The notes below the pieces were generated by a model. That model saw only the letters and a list, made by a program, of their open reading frames with translations, was not told the origin of the DNA and did not search any database. The position numbers were made by a program, and so were the translations under genes. From Gemmatimonadales bacterium (GTDB lineage Bacteria > Gemmatimonadota > Gemmatimonadetes > Gemmatimonadales > GWC2-71-9): a DNA stretch of 30,494 nt. Shown here in pieces: positions 15,343 to 23,470 of this stretch; position 1 is the stretch's first letter, and each line of letters begins with the position of its first letter. The stretch lies in the NCBI GenBank assembly GCA_013813675.1, contig JACCRH010000131.1, positions 1 through 30,494 on the forward strand. The letters run 5' to 3'.

Positions 15343-18238
15343 ACGCCTCCACCGGCGGGCACACGCAGACCAGGTTCCGATCCCCGTAGGCGCTGTCGAT
15401 GCGGCCCACGGTGGGCCAGACCTTGTGCTCGCGCACGGCCTGGCTGGGGTAGGCGGCTCGCTCCCGGGGATAGGGCCGGTCCCAGCCGTCGGCGATCACC
15501 TGCTCCAGCGTGTGTGGCGCGCGGGTGAGCAGATTGACCTGCCGGTCGGCGCGGCCGGTCTCGATTTCGCGAATCTCTTCCCGGATGGCGATCATCGCGT
15601 CGCAGAAGCGGTCGAGCTCCTCCTTGGACTCGCTTTCGGTCGGCTCGACCATGAGCGTCCCCGCCACGGGAAACGAGACCGTCGGCGGGTGAAATCCGTA
15701 GTCGATGATCCGCTTCGCGATGTCCTCCACGTCCACCCCCGCCGAGGCCTTGAAGGGCCGGGTATCGATGATGCACTCGTGAGCCACCAGCCCGTCGGGC
15801 GCCGAGTAGAGCACCCCGTAGTGGCCCTTCAGGCGCCGGGCGACGTAGTTCGCGTTGAGGATCGCGATCTTGGTCGCCGCGGTCAGCCCGTCGTATCCCA
15901 TCAGCGCGATATATGCCCACGAGATTGGAAGGATCGCCGCGCTGCCCCAGGGCGCCGCGGAGATCGTCCCACAGGCTTGGGGATGGGCCAGGTCCACGAT
16001 CGGGTGTCCCGGAAGGAAGGGCGTGAGATGCTTCATCACCCCGATCGGGCCCATGCCCGGGCCGCCCCCGCCATGGGGGATGCAGAAGGTCTTGTGCAGA
16101 TTGAGGTGGCAGACGTCGGCGCCGATGTCGCCCGGGCGGCAGAGCCCCACCTGGGCGTTCATGTTGGCCCCGTCCATGTAGACCTGTCCGCCGTACTGGT
16201 GCACGATGCCGCAGATCTCTCTGATCGAGCCCTCGAACACCCCGTGGGTGCTAGGATACGTCACCATCAGGGCCGCCAGCGTCTCCTGGTGGGCCGTCGC
16301 CTTGGCCCGCAGGTCGTCCACGTCCACGTTCCCCTGCCCGTCGCTCTTCACTGGCACCACCTTCATCCCCGCCATCACCGCGCTCGCCGGGTTGGTGCCG
16401 TGGGCCGACTGGGGGATGAGGCAGGTGGTGCGGTGTGCCTCTCCGCGCGACCGATGGTAGGCCCGGATGACCAGCAATCCGGCGTATTCGCCTTGCGAGC
16501 CGGCGTTGGGCTGGAGCGACATCGCCGAGAAGCCGGTGATCTCCGCCAACTGATACTCGAGCTGGCTGAAGAGCAGCTCGTATCCCGCCGCCTGATCCCG
16601 AGGAGCGAACGGGTGCAGCCGGTTGAATTCCCGCCAGCTCACCGGCATCATCTCGGTCGTCGCGTTGAGCTTCATGGTGCAGGAGCCGAGCGGGATCATC
16701 GCGGACGTGAGCGACAGATCGCGCGCCTCGAGCCGCTTGATGTAGCGGAGCATCTCGGTCTCCGAGTGGTGCCGGTGGAACACCGGATGATCGAGATAGG
16801 ACGACGTGCGGGCGAGCGACGCCGGGATCGCCCGCTCGGCCTTGATGCCGATGTCATCCAGCATGAACGGCAGCGCCTCGTTGAGCGAGAACACCGCGAT
16901 CAAGTCGGCCAGGTCGCCCAGGGTCACCGTCTCGTCGAGCGCGATGCAGAGCCGGGTGGGCGGCAGTGGGCGGAGGTTGATCTGCCGCACCCGGGCCGCG
17001 TCGAGCAGGCGGGGCAGGGCCCACTCGGGCACCTCCACGCAGAGCGTGTCGAAGAAGACGTCGTGCACGATCCGGTAGCGCAGGCGGCGGAGCGCGTTGG
17101 CCAGCAACACCGCCCGGGTATGCACCCGCTCGGCGATGCGGCGGAGCCCGCCCGGGCCATGGTACACGGCGTACATGCTGGCCATGACCGCGAGCAGCAC
17201 CTGCGCGGTGCACACGTTGCTCGTCGCCTTGTCGCGCCGAATGTGCTGCTCCCGGGTCTGCAGCGCCATTCGGAGAGCGGGCCGCCCGTCGCGGTCCCGC
17301 GATACGCCGATGATTCGGCCCGGCATGAAGCGCTTGTGCGCCTCCCGGGTCGCGAAGAAGGCCGCGTGGGGACCGCCGTACCCCATGGGCACGCCGAAGC
17401 GCTGGCTGTTGCCGACGGCGATGTCGGCGCCCCATTCGCCGGGCGGCGTGAGCACGGTCAGTGCCAGCAGATCGGTGGCGGCGGTGACCAGCCCCCCTGC
17501 CGCCTGGGCCCGCTCGGCCAGTGAACGGAAGTCGCGCACCGCCCCGTCGGTGGCGGGATACTGCACCAGCGCGCCGATGACGCCGGGCTCGAAGCTGAAG
17601 GTCTCCGGCTCGCCGACCACCACGCGGATGCCACGCGCCTCGGCGCGGGTCTGCACCACCGAGATCGTCTGGGGATGGCAATACTCGTCCACCAGGTACA
17701 CCGGGTCGCGGACCACCGTGCTGACCGCCAGCGTCAGGCTCATGGCCTCCGCGGCCGCCGTCGCCTCGTCGAGCAGCGAGGCATTGGCGATCTCCAGCCC
17801 GGTGAGGTCGGACACCAGGGTCTGATAGTTGAGCAGCGCCTCGAGGCGGCCCTGGGAAATCTCGGCCTGATAGGGCGTGTACGCCGTGTACCAGCCTGGA
17901 TTCTCCAGTACGTTGCGCTGCACCACCTGGGGAGTGAAACAGCCGGCGTAGCCCATCCCGATGTACGAGCGGAACACCCGATTCATGCCCGCCAGTCCAC
18001 GGAGGGCCTGCAGCACCTCGCGTTCGCTCCGTCCCGGCGGGAGCGCGAGCGGACGGCGGAGCCTGATCTCCTCCGGGACCACGGCGTCGGTGAACGTCTC
18101 GATCGAGTCGTAGCCCAGTATCGCCAGCATCTCTTCCACGTCGGAGCGGCGGGGGCCGATGTGCCGGTACGCGAAGTGGCTGGGATGCAGGACGTGGAGC
18201 GCCGGGGCGGACGAGGCGGCTGAGCGGACCGTGGTCAT
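15332..18238 (-). CDS. gcvP: glycine dehydrogenase (decarboxylating), single-chain P protein
   Basis: The 968-residue protein is the fused (homodimeric) P protein: the N-terminal half begins HIGPRRSDVEEMLAILG, and the C-terminal half carries the PLP lysine at 716 in HLNLHKTFCIPHGGGGPGMG. It decarboxylates glycine and loads the aminomethyl group onto lipoyl-GcvH. ATG at 18238 (MTTVRSAASS) gives the usual N-terminus; the frame upstream runs into the intergenic hairpin. Gene order is gcvH, gcvP, lipM-like. The T protein is not encoded in this window. Confidence 0.97.
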   Translation of the reverse strand: MTTVRSAASSAPALHVLHPSHFAYRHIGPRRSDVEEMLAILGYDSIETFTDAVVPEEIRLRRPLALPPGRSEREVLQALRGLAGMNRVFRSYIGMGYAGCFTPQVVQRNVLENPGWYTAYTPYQAEISQGRLEALLNYQTLVSDLTGLEIANASLLDEATAAAEAMSLTLAVSTVVRDPVYLVDEYCHPQTISVVQTRAEARGIRVVVGEPETFSFEPGVIGALVQYPATDGAVRDFRSLAERAQAAGGLVTAATDLLALTVLTPPGEWGADIAVGNSQRFGVPMGYGGPHAAFFATREAHKRFMPGRIIGVSRDRDGRPALRMALQTREQHIRRDKATSNVCTAQVLLAVMASMYAVYHGPGGLRRIAERVHTRAVLLANALRRLRYRIVHDVFFDTLCVEVPEWALPRLLDAARVRQINLRPLPPTRLCIALDETVTLGDLADLIAVFSLNEALPFMLDDIGIKAERAIPASLARTSSYLDHPVFHRHHSETEMLRYIKRLEARDLSLTSAMIPLGSCTMKLNATTEMMPVSWREFNRLHPFAPRDQAAGYELLFSQLEYQLAEITGFSAMSLQPNAGSQGEYAGLLVIRAYHRSRGEAHRTTCLIPQSAHGTNPASAVMAGMKVVPVKSDGQGNVDVDDLRAKATAHQETLAALMVTYPSTHGVFEGSIREICGIVHQYGGQVYMDGANMNAQVGLCRPGDIGADVCHLNLHKTFCIPHGGGGPGMGPIGVMKHLTPFLPGHPIVDLAHPQACGTISAAPWGSAAILPISWAYIALMGYDGLTAATKIAILNANYVARRLKGHYGVLYSAPDGLVAHECIIDTRPFKASAGVDVEDIAKRIIDYGFHPPTVSFPVAGTLMVEPTESESKEELDRFCDAMIAIREEIREIETGRADRQVNLLTRAPHTLEQVIADGWDRPYPRERAAYPSQAVREHKVWPTVGRIDSAYGDRNLVCVCPPVEAYAE

Positions 18239-18275
18239 GAGATCATTGCCTTGTGGTGAACTTGAAATCGGACAC

Positions 18276-18324
18276 AAAAACGCCCCGAGGAGACGATCCC
18301 GGGGCATCGCTGACTCTGTCTCCT
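18276..18324 (-). promoter_or_regulatory. terminator-like hairpin with possible antiterminator between gcvH and gcvP
   Basis: On the minus strand GCCCCG (18305-18300) pairs with CGGGGC (18287-18282) and is followed by GTTTTTG (18281-18275), an intrinsic-terminator layout. Just upstream AGGAGAC (18324-18318) is a perfect complement of GTCTCCT (18294-18288), which lies in the hairpin loop. Pairing of those two would enclose the 5' arm of the terminator, so the structures may exclude each other. The T-run ends only 37 bases before the gcvP ATG, so gcvP transcripts from gcvH must read through it. I do not recognise a glycine riboswitch here. The hairpin is seen; regulation is inference. Confidence 0.5.
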
Positions 18325-18370
18325 GTGGCAACACCGATCTGCGCGCACGCTCCGCCGACTCCCGGGAGAC

Positions 18371-18760
18371 TCACTCTCCGATGTGGGCCCGGTAAGCACT
18401 GGGAGCGAGCAGCGCCTCGAGCTCCGCCTGGTTCCCGATCCGGAGATCGATCATCCAGCCGGCGCCATAGGGGTCGCGGTTGACCACCGCGGGGTCGGTC
18501 TCCAGCGCGGAATTCGCCTCCACCACCTCGCCCGCCAACGGCGCGTACAGCTCCGAGACCGCCTTGACGGCCTCGATGGTGCCGAAGGACTGGTGCCCCT
18601 CGACCTTGTCGCCGGCTTTGGGCAGGTTCACGAAGACGACGTCCCCCAGCTCGCCCTGCGCGTAGTCGGTAATGCCGATGCGGACGACGGCGGGGTCGTT
18701 GGTCCGGGCCACGTACTCGTGTTCTTTGGTGTAGACCAGGTCGTCCGGAACATTGGACAA
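18371..18760 (-). CDS. gcvH: glycine cleavage system H protein
   Basis: The 129-residue lipoyl carrier has the family start LVYTKEHEYV, GITDYAQGELGDVVFVNLP and the lipoylated Lys66 in GTIEAVKAVSELYAP. It shuttles the aminomethyl group between P, T and L proteins. The TTG at 18760 (MSNVPDDLVY) gives the normal length and has GGAG six bases upstream; there is no suitable ATG, and the longer frame to 18886 has no family similarity. It lies 55 bases after coaE on the same strand and 132 bases before gcvP. Confidence 0.95.
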   Translation of the reverse strand: MSNVPDDLVYTKEHEYVARTNDPAVVRIGITDYAQGELGDVVFVNLPKAGDKVEGHQSFGTIEAVKAVSELYAPLAGEVVEANSALETDPAVVNRDPYGAGWMIDLRIGNQAELEALLAPSAYRAHIGE

Positions 18761-18815
18761 GGCGGGCTCCGTCGTGTGGTGGCGGGTGGGAGGATAGGCG
18801 GAGTCGCGGTCGAGG

Positions 18816-19415
18816 TCAAGCGCGGGACTGCAGTGCGCGCCACACCGCCCGCGCGGCGAGCTCCAATTGCGCGAGATCGCCGCCATTCTCGATGACGAAG
18901 TCGCTCCGCGCCCGCTTGTCCGCGGCCGGCATCTGCGCCTCGATCATCCGCCGGGCTTCGTCCTGATCGAGTCCTCGCTCCACCACCAGGCGCGTCAGTC
19001 GCACCGCTTCCGGTGCGTCCACCAGCACCACGACATCGAACTCGCTCGGGTCACTGGCTTCGAAGAGCAGGGGAATGTCGCTCACCACCAGGTGGTCGCC
19101 TCGGGCCCGTGCCGCGGCCATGAGCTCGGCCCGCCTGGCATGCACCGCGGGATGTACGATGCGGTTGAGCGCCGCCAGCGCCTCCGGATCGGCCAGCACC
19201 AGGCGCCGCAGCGCCGCACGGTCGAGCGATCCGTCCGCCGAGAGGACCCGATGCCCGAAACGGCCGGTGATCTCCCGGAGCACCGGCCCCCCGAGCGCCT
19301 GCAGCTCCCGCACGATCTGGTCGGCGTCGATGACCGTGGCACCCCAGCGCCGGAACAGCTCGACGACCGCCGATTTGCCGGCGGCGATGTTTCCGGTGAG
19401 CCCGACGTTCAGCAC
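18816..19415 (-). CDS. coaE: dephospho-CoA kinase
   Basis: The 199-residue kinase catalyses the last step of coenzyme A synthesis, ATP-dependent phosphorylation of the ribose 3'-OH. It shows the P-loop GLTGNIAAGKS, DADQIVRELQ, HPAVHARR and the VSDIPLLFE motif of the family. GTG at 19415 (VLNVGLTGN) is chosen because the P-loop must be close to the N-terminus; the longer open frame upstream is repeat-derived sequence (19458-19557). Confidence 0.95.
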   Translation of the reverse strand: MLNVGLTGNIAAGKSAVVELFRRWGATVIDADQIVRELQALGGPVLREITGRFGHRVLSADGSLDRAALRRLVLADPEALAALNRIVHPAVHARRAELMAAARARGDHLVVSDIPLLFEASDPSEFDVVVLVDAPEAVRLTRLVVERGLDQDEARRMIEAQMPAADKRARSDFVIENGGDLAQLELAARAVWRALQSRA

Positions 19416-19457
19416 GGCAGCATTGCTACAGTCCCGAGTTGTGCCAGATGGCGTCCA

Positions 19458-19499
19458 GAGCGAACGGGATGTGTTCCCGAGCGAACGCGATGTCATCCT
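19458..19499. repeat. two 21-base tandem units next to the palindromic repeat
   Basis: GAGCGAACGGGATGTGTTCCC is followed directly by GAGCGAACGCGATGTCATCCT, and a third diverged unit begins GAGCGAAGCG. Units 1 and 2 match at 17 of 21 positions. The third unit is the core of the palindrome's left arm, so the tandem units look like diverged partial copies of the same element. Confidence 0.7.
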
Positions 19500-19557
19500 G
19501 AGCGAAGCGAAGGAGCGAATTCCGAGTTATGGCTCCTTCGCTTCGCTCAGGATGACA
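19491..19557. repeat. large perfect inverted repeat of a dispersed palindromic family
   Basis: Two 26-base arms (19491-19516 and 19532-19557) are perfect reverse complements around a 15-base loop. The core is CATCCTGAGCGAAGCGAAGG, a sequence familiar from intergenic spaces of many soil and metagenomic bacterial genomes. It lies between the 3' end of tdk and the coaE start, both on the minus strand. In RNA it would form a very stable hairpin. A solitary arm with one mismatch occurs at 22102-22127. Confidence 0.9.
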
Positions 19558-19595
19558 CTGCCCTCGCCGAGGAACTCCGCCGCACTCCGCCTTGC

Positions 19596-20201
19596 TCAGA
19601 GCAACCGAGTCTGGTCCTGGTCCTTCCGCGGCACCTTGTGGCAGTGGCGGCAGCGCGCCTCGTAGCTCTCCCGGCCGCCGATCATGATGGTGGGTGAGTC
19701 GTAGCGCGCCGGCTTGCCGTCGAGCAGGCGCTGGTTGCGACAGGCCGGGTCTCCGCACACCACGCAGATGGCCTGCAGTTTGTCCACCATCTCGGCCACC
19801 GCCATCAGGCCGCCCATGGAGCCGAACGGCTCACCCCGGAAATCGGTGTCGGTGCCGGCCAGGATCACCCGCACGCCGCGGGACGCGAGCAGGGTGGCGA
19901 CGTTCACGATCTCGGGGTCGAGGAACTGGGCCTCGTCGATCGCCACCAGCTGCACGCCCGGCCGGACCATGCGAAAGATCTCCGGAGCCGAATCCACCGG
20001 CGTCGCTTCGAGCTCCGTGCCGTCGTGGCTGGAGACGCTGTACAGCCCGGCATAGCGCGCGTCCAGATGGGACTTGAACACCTGCACCCGGCGGCGCGCG
20101 ATGATCGCCCGGCGCACCCGGCGGATCAGCTCCTCGCTCTTGCCGCTGAACATCACGCCGCAGATCACTTCGATCCAGCCCGGGTGTTGGCCGTAGTTCA
20201 T
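19596..20201 (-). CDS. tdk: thymidine kinase, type II (TK1-like)
   Basis: The 201-residue enzyme phosphorylates thymidine for the salvage pathway. It has the P-loop GVMFSGKS (Lys21), the DEAQF segment with the catalytic Glu90, AGTDTDFRGEPFG, and a zinc site formed by Cys146/Cys149 (CVVC) and Cys184/Cys187 (CRHC). Length and motif order are normal. ATG at 20201 gives the expected N-terminus. It is divergent from the HU-like gene across 139 bases and upstream of coaE on the same strand with the palindromic repeat between. Confidence 0.96.
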   Translation of the reverse strand: MNYGQHPGWIEVICGVMFSGKSEELIRRVRRAIIARRRVQVFKSHLDARYAGLYSVSSHDGTELEATPVDSAPEIFRMVRPGVQLVAIDEAQFLDPEIVNVATLLASRGVRVILAGTDTDFRGEPFGSMGGLMAVAEMVDKLQAICVVCGDPACRNQRLLDGKPARYDSPTIMIGGRESYEARCRHCHKVPRKDQDQTRLL

Positions 20202-20281
20202 TCACTTCTCCGATCGCGCAGCAGGACGGTCGAGTGGTGGCTGTCGAAAATGCAGCCCCCCGCAACCAACTTCCACCCACC

Positions 20282-20311
20282 TTGCGGCGCTCTCGCCCGG
20301 TCGGCGATATT
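20282..20311 (+). promoter_or_regulatory. candidate promoter for the HU-like gene
   Basis: TTGCGG (20282-20287) and GATATT (20306-20311) are separated by 18 bases, about 30 bases before the GTG at 20341. Both hexamers match the sigma-70 consensus only partly (3/6 and 4/6). Confidence 0.25.
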
Positions 20312-20340
20312 CGTGCCCCTCTGCCCACCAAGGAGCCCCC

Positions 20341-20631
20341 GTGAACAAGCAGGATGTGGTCGAAGCCGTCGCCAAGCGGCTGGGGGTCACCCGCGCCCGC
20401 GCCGCCGAGATCGCCGACCTGCTGTTCTCCCAAGGCGGTATCATCGTCTCGGAGCTGAAGCGGGGCGGGAAGGTGGCGATCTCGGGGTTCGGCACCTTCG
20501 AGCTCAGGCGCCGGGCCGCTCGCCAGGGAAGAAACCCGCGAACCGGCAAGGTGCTCGCAATCAAAGCCTCGATCGTCCCGGCGTTCCGGGCCGCCAAGGC
20601 CTTGAGGGAGAATCTCAACCGAAAGCGCTGA
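20341..20631 (+). CDS. HU/IHF family DNA-binding protein
   Basis: The 96-residue nucleoid protein has the HU fold sequence: MNKQDVVEAVAKRLGV, then VAISGFGTFELRRRAARQGR and the arm GRNPRTGK that intercalates DNA with its proline. It begins at GTG 20341 with AGGAG upstream. It is convergent with the DbpA-domain gene, the stop codons being only 10 bases apart with no terminator between. Confidence 0.96.
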   Translation: MNKQDVVEAVAKRLGVTRARAAEIADLLFSQGGIIVSELKRGGKVAISGFGTFELRRRAARQGRNPRTGKVLAIKASIVPAFRAAKALRENLNRKR

Positions 20632-20641
20632 GCGTTCGGCG

Positions 20642-22099
20642 TCAGGAACGATGCTGGGGGCGGGCGGTACGCGCCGGTTTGGTGGGGCCACGGTCGACCC
20701 GCGCCGTGATCCGCTTCCGCCGGATGGTGACGCCGTTGAGCGCGCTCGCCACCTGCTCCGCCTCCTGGGCCGGCAGCTCCACCAGCGCATAGGCGTCCCT
20801 CAGTTCCACCCGCCCGATCTTGCCCCGATCGACCCTGATGTCCTTGGTCAGCACCGCCACCAGGTCGTTCACCGTGGCGCCGTCGTTCTTGCCGATGCCC
20901 ACGAAGATCTTGGCGGTAGACGGACCGTCGGGCACCGCCGCCGCCGCCTGTTCGACGGTCGAGGACGTCCACAGCGCGTATACCGCGGCGGCCACCGCCG
21001 ACGGGTCGTACCGCTCGAACAATGGGGCGAGCGTGAGCAGCGCCGCCTCCGGCCGCTTCTCCTCGATCGCTCGGGCGATCGTCGCCCGCCGCGCCGCTGC
21101 TTCGGCGGTGATGGCGTCCACCAGGCCGGGAAGCCGGACCGGCCGGCGGGGAGAGGCCACCCGCTCGACGTAGGACTCGGTCCCCGGGGGCACCAGCAGC
21201 ACGACGTCTCCGGCCGAGAGGAGCTGCCGGAGGCGTTCCGGGGCCGGCAGGTCGAAGGCGATCACCACGGCGGCTTTGGGCGCGTCGCCGGTGACCAGCC
21301 TGACCGCGGGGTCGCCGGGTGGCAGTGCCCGGGCGATGTCGTCGTGCCGGGAGCGATCCACCGTCCACACCGCCAGCGAGACAGGATCCAGCGTCTCCAC
21401 CAGGTCGGCCAGCGCTGGGGCTCGGCGCTCCCACGAGACACCGGCGGTACGCACCGGACCGGCCGGCGTAGCAGGCGGTGCCTCCGCGGAAGCCACGCCG
21501 ACCGTGAGGGCGCGACGGGCGTAGCGCTCGACCAGATCGGCGCCCTGGTCCGCGGCCCCGGTGCAGACGATGCGCTGGGCGTCTTTCCGTAGATCCTGCA
21601 TCAGCGGCGCCAGGCTCTCCCCACTCTCCCAGCTCTCGGGCCAGGCGAGGAAGACCGCGCTCATCTCCTCCGGCCCGAGCGCGGATCGGCGATGCAGGGC
21701 GAGCGCGGTGTCGGGCGAGGTGACGAGCAGGTCCAGGTCCGACGCCTTGAGCCGCCGCAGCGCACGCGCTGTCCCGCGGGCCACCTGGATCCTGAGCGCG
21801 CCTCCGGCAAGGCCGGCGACCAGGGCGCCCCACTCGGTGAGCTGGGCCTCGGCGCAGAGCAGCAGCCCGCGCGTCCCCGGGCTCAGGCGGCTCAACATTC
21901 CCGCGAGAGCGGGCACCGCGTACGCCGGAGAGGGGGGTGCGACTACCACCAGATTGTGACCCCTCGCCGCCGTGGGAGTGGCCTCCCGCAGGGTGGGGTC
22001 TGCGGGGCTCCAGCCCAGCCGCTCGACCGCGGCGGCAATGGGTGGTGAGAGGTGCAGGTCGTCGAGAGACGCCACGGATACCTCGAGCTTGGGGACCAA
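20642..22099 (-). CDS. DbpA RNA-binding-domain protein with decayed DEAD-box core
   Basis: The last about 75 residues (397-470) are a clear DbpA/CsdA-type RNA-binding domain: KIFVGIGKNDG, then IGRVELRDAYALVELP, ending in a basic tail. The preceding about 390 residues follow the outline of a DEAD-box helicase (strands VVVAPPSPAYAVPAL, LLVTSPDTAL, AVFLAWPES and a second half). However, the P-loop GSGKT is replaced by PPSPAYA and the DEAD box by LAWPES, so ATP-driven unwinding is not expected. It may bind rRNA as an assembly factor. Start: TTG 22099 (MVPKLEVS) has AGGA seven bases upstream, supplied by the repeat at 22102-22127. A GTG at 22075 is an alternative. Frame upstream of this is repeat-derived. 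Confidence 0.82.
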   Translation of the reverse strand: MVPKLEVSVASLDDLHLSPPIAAAVERLGWSPADPTLREATPTAARGHNLVVVAPPSPAYAVPALAGMLSRLSPGTRGLLLCAEAQLTEWGALVAGLAGGALRIQVARGTARALRRLKASDLDLLVTSPDTALALHRRSALGPEEMSAVFLAWPESWESGESLAPLMQDLRKDAQRIVCTGAADQGADLVERYARRALTVGVASAEAPPATPAGPVRTAGVSWERRAPALADLVETLDPVSLAVWTVDRSRHDDIARALPPGDPAVRLVTGDAPKAAVVIAFDLPAPERLRQLLSAGDVVLLVPPGTESYVERVASPRRPVRLPGLVDAITAEAAARRATIARAIEEKRPEAALLTLAPLFERYDPSAVAAAVYALWTSSTVEQAAAAVPDGPSTAKIFVGIGKNDGATVNDLVAVLTKDIRVDRGKIGRVELRDAYALVELPAQEAEQVASALNGVTIRRKRITARVDRGPTKPARTARPQHRS

Positions 22100-22101
22100 C
22101 C

Positions 22102-22127
22102 TGTCATCCTGAGCGACGCGAAGGAGC
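22102..22127. repeat. solitary copy of the palindromic repeat arm
   Basis: These 26 bases match the left arm of the inverted repeat at 19491-19516 with a single mismatch (GAGCGACGCG for GAGCGAAGCG). No second arm is present within the next 150 bases. It sits in the divergent gap between the DbpA-domain gene and the aminotransferase gene. Confidence 0.8.
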
Positions 22128-22208
22128 CGAGGCCCGGCCCTGGCCGCGAGCCAACCTAAGACCCCGGTGGGCGAGCGCCAACCCCGCCGGTTGACTTCCC
22201 CGTGCCGT

Positions 22209-22224
22209 GGGAGAACTTTCTCCC
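22209..22224. promoter_or_regulatory. short palindrome upstream of the aminotransferase gene
   Basis: GGGAGAA-CT-TTCTCCC is a perfect 7-base-arm palindrome 35 bases before the ATG at 22259, just downstream of a TTGACT at 22192-22197. It could be an operator overlapping a weak promoter, but chance cannot be excluded. Confidence 0.3.
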
Positions 22225-22258
22225 TCACCGCCGCCTTTCACCACCTCCGGAATGTCGC

Positions 22259-23470
22259 ATGCCTGATCCTCTTTCGCCCAACGTCCAACATCTCAAGGCC
22301 TCCGAGACGGTGGCCATCAGCAACGAGGCCAAGCGACGCAAGGCCGCGGGCGAGGACGTCTACGACCTCGGCGTGGGCGAACCCGACTTCGACACTCCGG
22401 CTGCGGCCGCGCAGGCCGGCACCCAGGCCATCCAGAAGGGCATGACCCGCTACCCGCCCAACGTCGGCATCGCGGAGTTGCGGCGCGGCATCGCGGCTCA
22501 GTTGAGCCGGATGTCAGGGGGCCGAGCGATCGATCCCGACCAGCTCGTGGTGAGCTCCGGCAGCAAGCAGTCGATTTTCAATGCCTGCTTCACTCTGTTC
22601 GGGCCCAACGATCGGGTGCTGATCCCGGCTCCGGCCTGGGTCTCCTATCCGCAGATCGTCCACCTCTGTCGCGCCGAGCCGGTGCTCGTACCCGGTGACA
22701 TCGAGTGGGGTCTCAAGGTCAGCGCCAAGGACCTCGACCGGCACAGCACCAAGACCACCCGGGGCCTGCTCCTGTGCTCCCCCTGCAATCCTACCGGCGC
22801 GGTATACACCCTCGCGGAGTTGCGCTCCATCGCGGAGTGGGCCAGGAAGAACCAAGTCTGGATCATCTCGGATGAGATCTACCGGCGCATCAACTACGGC
22901 TCGGGGCCGGCGCCCTCGCTCCTCGACCTGCCCGAGGAGCTGCTCGAGCGCACCGTGATCATCTATGGTGCGAGCAAGGCCTACGCGATGACGGGCTGGC
23001 GGATCGGCGCCGCGCTCGCCCCGCCGCACCTGACCAAGAGCATGGCGGCGCTGCAGTCGCACACCACCACCGGGGCCAACCACCCGGCCCAGTGGGCGGC
23101 GGCGGCGGCCTTCACCGACGAGAGGGTGGACGCCGAGGTCAATCGAATGGTGGCGGCCTTCCGCCGCCGGCGCGACTACCTGGTCGGCCGGTTTCGGGCC
23201 GACGCTCCGGGGGTCGAGTTCGTGGAGCCTCACGGCGCGTTCTACTTCTTCTTCCGGGTGGACGGCATTCGGGAAAAGGACCCGGTGACGGGCACCAACT
23301 TCTGCGAGCAGCTGATGAAGCAGGAGGGCGTCGCGCTGGTGCCGGGCGCGGCCTTTGCGGACGACCGCTGGGTTCGCTTGAGTTACGCGGTCTCGGACGC
23401 CGAGCTGGAGGCGGCGCTGGATCGGATCCTGCGCTTGATCCATCGACTGGAATCCGCCCGTGCCGCCTAA
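22259..23470 (+). CDS. PLP-dependent aminotransferase, class I (aspartate/prephenate type)
   Basis: The 403-residue fold-type I aminotransferase shows LGVGEPDFDTP near the N-terminus, NPTG at 177-180, Asp205 (ISDEIY) for the pyridine nitrogen, the PLP lysine 240 in YGASKAYAMTGWRIG and the C-terminal substrate-carboxylate arginine in WVRLSYA. This pattern is that of the subgroup-1b enzymes, which include aspartate and prephenate aminotransferases. The exact substrate is not decided by sequence. ATG at 22259 (MPDPLSPNVQHLKAS) is chosen over 22202 because similarity begins there. The stop overlaps the next gene by 11 bases. Confidence 0.93.
   Translation: MPDPLSPNVQHLKASETVAISNEAKRRKAAGEDVYDLGVGEPDFDTPAAAAQAGTQAIQKGMTRYPPNVGIAELRRGIAAQLSRMSGGRAIDPDQLVVSSGSKQSIFNACFTLFGPNDRVLIPAPAWVSYPQIVHLCRAEPVLVPGDIEWGLKVSAKDLDRHSTKTTRGLLLCSPCNPTGAVYTLAELRSIAEWARKNQVWIISDEIYRRINYGSGPAPSLLDLPEELLERTVIIYGASKAYAMTGWRIGAALAPPHLTKSMAALQSHTTTGANHPAQWAAAAAFTDERVDAEVNRMVAAFRRRRDYLVGRFRADAPGVEFVEPHGAFYFFFRVDGIREKDPVTGTNFCEQLMKQEGVALVPGAAFADDRWVRLSYAVSDAELEAALDRILRLIHRLESARAA

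Noticed and set aside
15278..17524. 748-codon plus-strand open frame antisense to gcvP
   Set aside because: It is a GC-rich shadow of a clearly real gcvP; its translation is His/Arg/Gly-rich without any domain.
18239..18370. Glycine riboswitch upstream of gcvP
   Set aside because: The conserved glycine-aptamer core sequences were not found by eye; only a terminator and an alternative stem are visible.
19458..19557. CRISPR array
   Set aside because: The units are adjacent without spacers, diverged, and part of a palindrome; no cas gene is present.
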